From contig JBDTOX010000054.1 of assembly GCA_039933015.1 (NCBI GenBank), forward strand, positions 1-9,009: a stretch of DNA of 9,009 nt, written 5' to 3'. A program made the translations under genes and the position numbers. Positions 5,830-9,009 of this stretch are shown piece after piece. How positions within the stretch are numbered: position 1 is the first letter of the stretch; every line of letters begins with the position of its first letter. The notes beneath the pieces are model-generated. The model was not told the origin of the DNA. It did not search any database and saw only the letters and a list, made by a program, of their open reading frames with translations. Source of the stretch: JBDTOX01 sp039933015 (GTDB lineage Bacteria; Pseudomonadota; Gammaproteobacteria; Burkholderiales; Methylophilaceae).

Positions 5830-8319
5830 CTAATTTCTAGGTACGACTGCGAACTGCGGTTCAGTTGTATAGTTGATTTTCCTCGTCGCATTCTTGAAGA
5901 TAGTCCATGCTGCCTCTGCATTAACAATCCCCGATGTTGCCGCTACCGCCAACGCGGGTTGCATATTGGCTGCATATGACTCCGGCCCACCAGATGTCAT
6001 TTGTCCTGCGATAATATTCTTGCCGTTGTTTTTGAGCCAGAGCGCTTGTGCTGCACTGCCGCAAGCCTGATTTTTGTAGTACAGGTTATAAGTGCTACTT
6101 TGAGGTTTGGTATCGACCAGAGAATTAAAATTGCCCGACCAGGCTTCAGCCAATGTGGTATACACGGGTGAAGTAGCACTGGAGCGAACCGCTAGTGCGT
6201 AAGTTGCTGCATCAACATAGCAATACCCAGGAGCGGTCATACGGCCGACAGGGAATTTCGCTTTCCATGCCAGGATGGGCGCAGCATTAGTGAAACCGAG
6301 CTCAGTAAGATAGCCCATGCTCCATGTGAAGAAATCATCCTGCCAAGGTGGATACCCGGTATTAACCCCCATTGGAGTTGTGTACTGAATTGAAGCGAAA
6401 AAGTAGGAAGCTGTATACGCCAGTATGCCCAGCTGATTCGGGTTCCCTGTAATAAATCGCTCATGATAATCAGCCAGGTTATCGCGGACTCTATCCATCC
6501 AATACGATTTCATAGGGTGCTTGTCGGGCGTGATATAGGCTACCTGCCCCAAGGTTCTCATGGACCATGCCTGACCGCGTATTTGGTTCCAGCGCATAAG
6601 TCCCTGACGCCCAGCATAAGTACGGGAGCCATGACCTATTTGCAACATGTTCCAGTTAGCCCAGAACTGCAATTCTTCCAGGTAGTAATAATCTCCAGTG
6701 ATTAGATAAGGCAGATAAGTCAGCGAAGGCTGGTGGGAAGAATCAGGGGTCATGGGAGTGGAGGAAAACCCACTGACCAGAGCCGGGAATGCCCAGTCAC
6801 GGACTATGCCTCCTGGGCCCGGGCCCTTGGTTTGGCTTAGGTCGCCGCTAATCGCGCTTGCATAGGGGTAAGTAACGATACTTATGGGAAGGTCTGTATC
6901 CTTGTCCCTATAATGCACACGCCAACTTCCCGCCAAATCACCCGTCCCTAGAGTAACAGTTTTAGCTCTGGCGTCTCCACTGAGTAAATACATAGCTGCC
7001 CAATAAGGAAGCGGGCCGATGTCGCCGCGCCCTCCAGTTGTAGGCATATAGGGCGCAACGACACCTTGCCCCATTGGGCCAGTTCTATTGTTAGCTCCAT
7101 CGGCATTCGCCTGACTTCCGGCACTTGTCCACAGTGAATTTAACTTTGTTAAAGCAGCAGGGCTGATATTAATGCTCTGGTCATAATTCGGCACAGCTTT
7201 TGTAGCTATCAGGTAGGCCGTGTTAAGTTTGACATCGACCTGAGGTGCAGTGCCATACCAGAAAATCTTGCGCCAGCGAGCATGATGATAATGCTTGAGT
7301 GCACTGATAGAATAAACCGTGCTTCCGCCCACAATGATATTGGCATCATAGGTAAAATTCTGTGGGTTGGTTACATATGCCCAGTTATTTTCAATAGTGA
7401 CATCGACTCTCGCTTTACTCTGTCCTGTGTATGAACGAATAGCAAAACGGGCGGTAAGGTGTGGGTGTGCAACACCTGCTGCGGTCTTTAAAGGGGCTGA
7501 TACCAGCCATTCATTCACTATAGGGCCTGATAGCCATTTACATGCAGTGCAAGTGCTTGTCTTGAGCGCATTAAGTAGCGAATCCGCAGAAGCGGTATAA
7601 ACCACCCCGCCCAGCATAATATTAACGCTTGCGCTGAAACCAGCCGCAGTTAAAGTTGCGGGGCTAACACTAGCGGGGGCTGATGCCCTTGTTGCCTTTG
7701 TTAACGCAATTGTTTCTGTTTGACCTGATGCCAAGTCCGGTATCACGGTAGAAATGATGGCATGACGAAGCGAGCCGTCAGCATGGGTAGCTTTTGCATC
7801 GACTTGAAGAGCGATGGGCGTGCCATCACTCAATGTTCCTGTAAGCGTACTGCCTGCCGGCACATCACCTGGAGCGAATACTTGCCCGAAGGTGACAGGT
7901 ACACCGCTTTGACTGGCGGTGCCTGTATTCACAATTTTTATGTCCGTGACTGTAGCGCCAGTAAGAATAGGTGCCGCTGCACAAACAGGGTTGACCGGCA
8001 TTCCCCAGCTGCCGTTAGTACACGTAAAACTTGCAGAGCCCGTTGTGCCGCTTGAATCGGTCACTGATACCGTTTCTCCCGAAGGAACGGAGTTGGATAT
8101 TGTGCCGCAGAACTGCCCATTCTGACTCCAATTCAACATTTGCCTCGTGCAAGCGGTGTCCGATGGCGGCACGCTGGGTACTGGTGATGGCGGCACGCTG
8201 GGTACTGGTGAAGTGTTCGCAGCCAAGGCGGGCACACCGCCCGAGCACGCCAGAAACATAACAAAAAATGACCATGACAGAAATACACGTAATTCTCGGG
8301 ATGACTTTAACAACCACAT
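5830..8319 (-). CDS. Large secreted protein, probable RIFT-barrel plus alpha/alpha-toroid, lyase-like
   Basis: This 829-residue protein starts at the ATG at 8319, with AGGAG 8 bases upstream. Residues 1-33 form a Sec signal peptide with cleavage expected after Ala-Leu-Ala (31-33). Residues 37-53 are a Pro/Ser/Val linker made of one octapeptide twice. Residues 57-113 form a small module with Cys57, Cys71, Cys100 and Cys113 and the pattern F-T-C-T-N-G-S-W, like sushi-type modules of secreted bacterial proteins. Residues about 122-345 look all-beta and resemble the N-terminal RIFT barrel of PcRGLX/YetA-like polysaccharide lyases, including ATHADGSLRHA at 177-187. Residues about 430-810 are rich in Trp, Tyr and helices, as in alpha/alpha-toroid lyases and hydrolases. 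I infer a periplasmic or extracellular polymer-binding or cleaving protein. Catalytic residues cannot be identified, and the domain calls come from memory of these families. Confidence 0.85.
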   Translation of the reverse strand: MWLLKSSRELRVFLSWSFFVMFLACSGGVPALAANTSPVPSVPPSPVPSVPPSDTACTRQMLNWSQNGQFCGTISNSVPSGETVSVTDSSGTTGSASFTCTNGSWGMPVNPVCAAAPILTGATVTDIKIVNTGTASQSGVPVTFGQVFAPGDVPAGSTLTGTLSDGTPIALQVDAKATHADGSLRHAIISTVIPDLASGQTETIALTKATRASAPASVSPATLTAAGFSASVNIMLGGVVYTASADSLLNALKTSTCTACKWLSGPIVNEWLVSAPLKTAAGVAHPHLTARFAIRSYTGQSKARVDVTIENNWAYVTNPQNFTYDANIIVGGSTVYSISALKHYHHARWRKIFWYGTAPQVDVKLNTAYLIATKAVPNYDQSINISPAALTKLNSLWTSAGSQANADGANNRTGPMGQGVVAPYMPTTGGRGDIGPLPYWAAMYLLSGDARAKTVTLGTGDLAGSWRVHYRDKDTDLPISIVTYPYASAISGDLSQTKGPGPGGIVRDWAFPALVSGFSSTPMTPDSSHQPSLTYLPYLITGDYYYLEELQFWANWNMLQIGHGSRTYAGRQGLMRWNQIRGQAWSMRTLGQVAYITPDKHPMKSYWMDRVRDNLADYHERFITGNPNQLGILAYTASYFFASIQYTTPMGVNTGYPPWQDDFFTWSMGYLTELGFTNAAPILAWKAKFPVGRMTAPGYCYVDAATYALAVRSSATSPVYTTLAEAWSGNFNSLVDTKPQSSTYNLYYKNQACGSAAQALWLKNNGKNIIAGQMTSGGPESYAANMQPALAVAATSGIVNAEAAWTIFKNATRKINYTTEPQFAVVPRN
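8162..8209 (-). repeat. 24-bp direct tandem duplication in the linker of the secreted protein
   Basis: Bases 8162-8185 and 8186-8209 are identical. In the gene they encode an octapeptide of composition S-P-V-P-S-V-P-P twice (residues 37-52), just after the signal peptide. The perfect identity, third bases included, points to a recent duplication. Confidence 0.95.
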
Positions 8320-8327
8320 GATTTCAT

Positions 8328-8332
8328 CTCCT
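8328..8332 (-). promoter_or_regulatory. Ribosome binding site of the secreted protein gene
   Basis: The minus strand reads AGGAG 8 bases before the ATG at 8319. The surrounding 19 bases resemble the leader of the Kelch-like gene (16 of 19 identical to 571-589). The rest of the gap 8333-8485 holds no promoter or terminator I would defend. Confidence 0.7.
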
Positions 8333-8485
8333 GCTAGATGCCACGGAGTCTGGCTCCAGTAGCGTTTGTCGGATTGCCTCCCATCCGTGTTGGATCGGAC
8401 GCTCCTGCCTGGTGATGCCGTGCGCTATATCTGCCGACGATGTTTAAATCAGGCTGCCTGCCAGCGCAATATTCAAGAGACTGCG

Positions 8486-9009
8486 TCATGGGCAAAAACG
8501 GCAATACTTTTTCTGGCCGGAGGGAGCCTCGGGTACGGTCGCCTCCGTTGACGCAGGGTCTGGAGCAGCTTCGCCAGGCTGCTGTGATGGTTCAGGCGAA
8601 GTTGCAGCCTCATTAGACGATTGTGTGTCATCGTTTTTCGGTTGTGTAGTTTGCTGCGAAGCAGCCTCTGGATCTGGCTCTTTCGGCTTTGCATAAGGTT
8701 GCGGATAGGGCTTCACGCCGCCCATTTCATCATATAACTTTTTTAGCGAGCCTGATGCAGGGCTGTATTTCAGCCCCTCTGTCGCCGCTTCAAGCGCCAT
8801 ATTTTTTTGCCCCATTGCGCTGTAAGCGTTGACGAGCAAGACATGGCCTCTGGCAAAGGTTGGCGCCTGGTTGATAGCATCTATTGCCTCCGTGGCCGCT
8901 CTGCCATAATTTTTGTCCAGCAGATACATCTCACCTTTTTCTACATGTATCAATGGCATATATGGCCAATTTGGACCCATATTTCTGATGACATAGTCCA
9001 TATCATCAT
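8486..9009 (-). CDS. TPR protein, C-terminal part, ending in a CRFCP motif
   Basis: The frame is open to the right edge (at least two Asp codons precede the Met at 9001), so the N-terminus lies outside. Counted from that Met, two TPR-like repeats cover about residues 15-48 and 49-82, with the small/aromatic spacing of TPR helices (EKGEMYLLDKNYGRAATEA, then LVNAYSAMGQKNMALEA). TPR helices serve as protein-binding scaffolds, and in polysaccharide clusters such proteins often sit in the periplasm or at the outer membrane. From about residue 95 to 160 the chain is low-complexity, rich in Pro, Gln, Glu, Ala and Ser, probably disordered. The last residues are GQKKYCRFCP, a C-x-x-C at the very end. 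No signal peptide can be judged here. The gene ends 166 bases before the secreted protein gene and could share its transcript. Confidence 0.82.
   Translation of the reverse strand, partial: DDMDYVIRNMGPNWPYMPLIHVEKGEMYLLDKNYGRAATEAIDAINQAPTFARGHVLLVNAYSAMGQKNMALEAATEGLKYSPASGSLKKLYDEMGGVKPYPQPYAKPKEPDPEAASQQTTQPKNDDTQSSNEAATSPEPSQQPGEAAPDPASTEATVPEAPSGQKKYCRFCP

Noticed and set aside
8240..8260. Lipoprotein signal (Phe-Leu-Ala-Cys, Cys25) in the large secreted protein
   Set aside because: The -3 and -2 residues are a poor lipobox fit, and a better signal peptidase I site (Ala-Leu-Ala) follows at 31-33.
1..9009. A PEP-CTERM/exosortase-linked polysaccharide system
   Set aside because: The gene mix is compatible, but the window shows no PEP-CTERM tail, exosortase, priming transferase or chain-length gene.

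Overview
The window looks like part of an extracellular or surface polysaccharide cluster from a Gram-negative bacterium. A betaproteobacterium is my guess from GC content near 50%, Sec-type secreted proteins and a WzxC-type flippase, but nothing here fixes the taxon. Every gene I can support lies on the minus strand, so transcription runs from high to low coordinates. Both window edges cut genes.

Layout in transcription order. (1) >9009-8486: the C-terminal part of a TPR protein with a long acidic, Pro/Gln-rich tail ending in a Cys-Arg-Phe-Cys-Pro motif. (2) 8319-5830: a large secreted protein with a signal peptide, a Pro-rich duplicated linker, a small four-cysteine module, a probable RIFT-barrel-like beta region and a probable alpha/alpha-toroid region, resembling polysaccharide lyase-like proteins. 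(3) 5829-5354: a 476-base gap with inverted repeats behind gene 2, a weak promoter candidate and a short ORF that overlaps the next start. (4) 5353-3836: polysaccharide flippase. (5) 3811-2633: family 2 glycosyltransferase. (6) 2616-1825: membrane-anchored SAM-dependent methyltransferase. (7) 1828-1619: a 69-codon ORF that looks like a fragment of another glycosyltransferase. (8) 1617-622: second family 2 glycosyltransferase. (9) 573-<1: a secreted Kelch-like protein running off the left edge inside an in-frame 18-bp tandem repeat.

Genes 4 to 8 are packed with gaps of 24 bases or less, or with overlaps, and read as one operon. The glycosyltransferases would build a lipid-linked repeat unit in the cytoplasm, the methyltransferase could decorate it, and the flippase would move it across the inner membrane. 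The two exported proteins could bind, trim or modify the polymer outside. No polymerase, initiating sugar-phosphate transferase, chain-length regulator or exporter lies in the window, so the pathway class (Wzx/Wzy-like) is inferred from the flippase alone.

The points most worth a second look are: two 8-base homopolymer tracts plus a 9-bp hairpin inside the flippase gene; in-frame tandem repeats in both secreted proteins; a truncated glycosyltransferase kept open between two intact genes; and the CRFCP tail of the TPR protein. I see no RNA gene, CRISPR array, insertion sequence or defence system.
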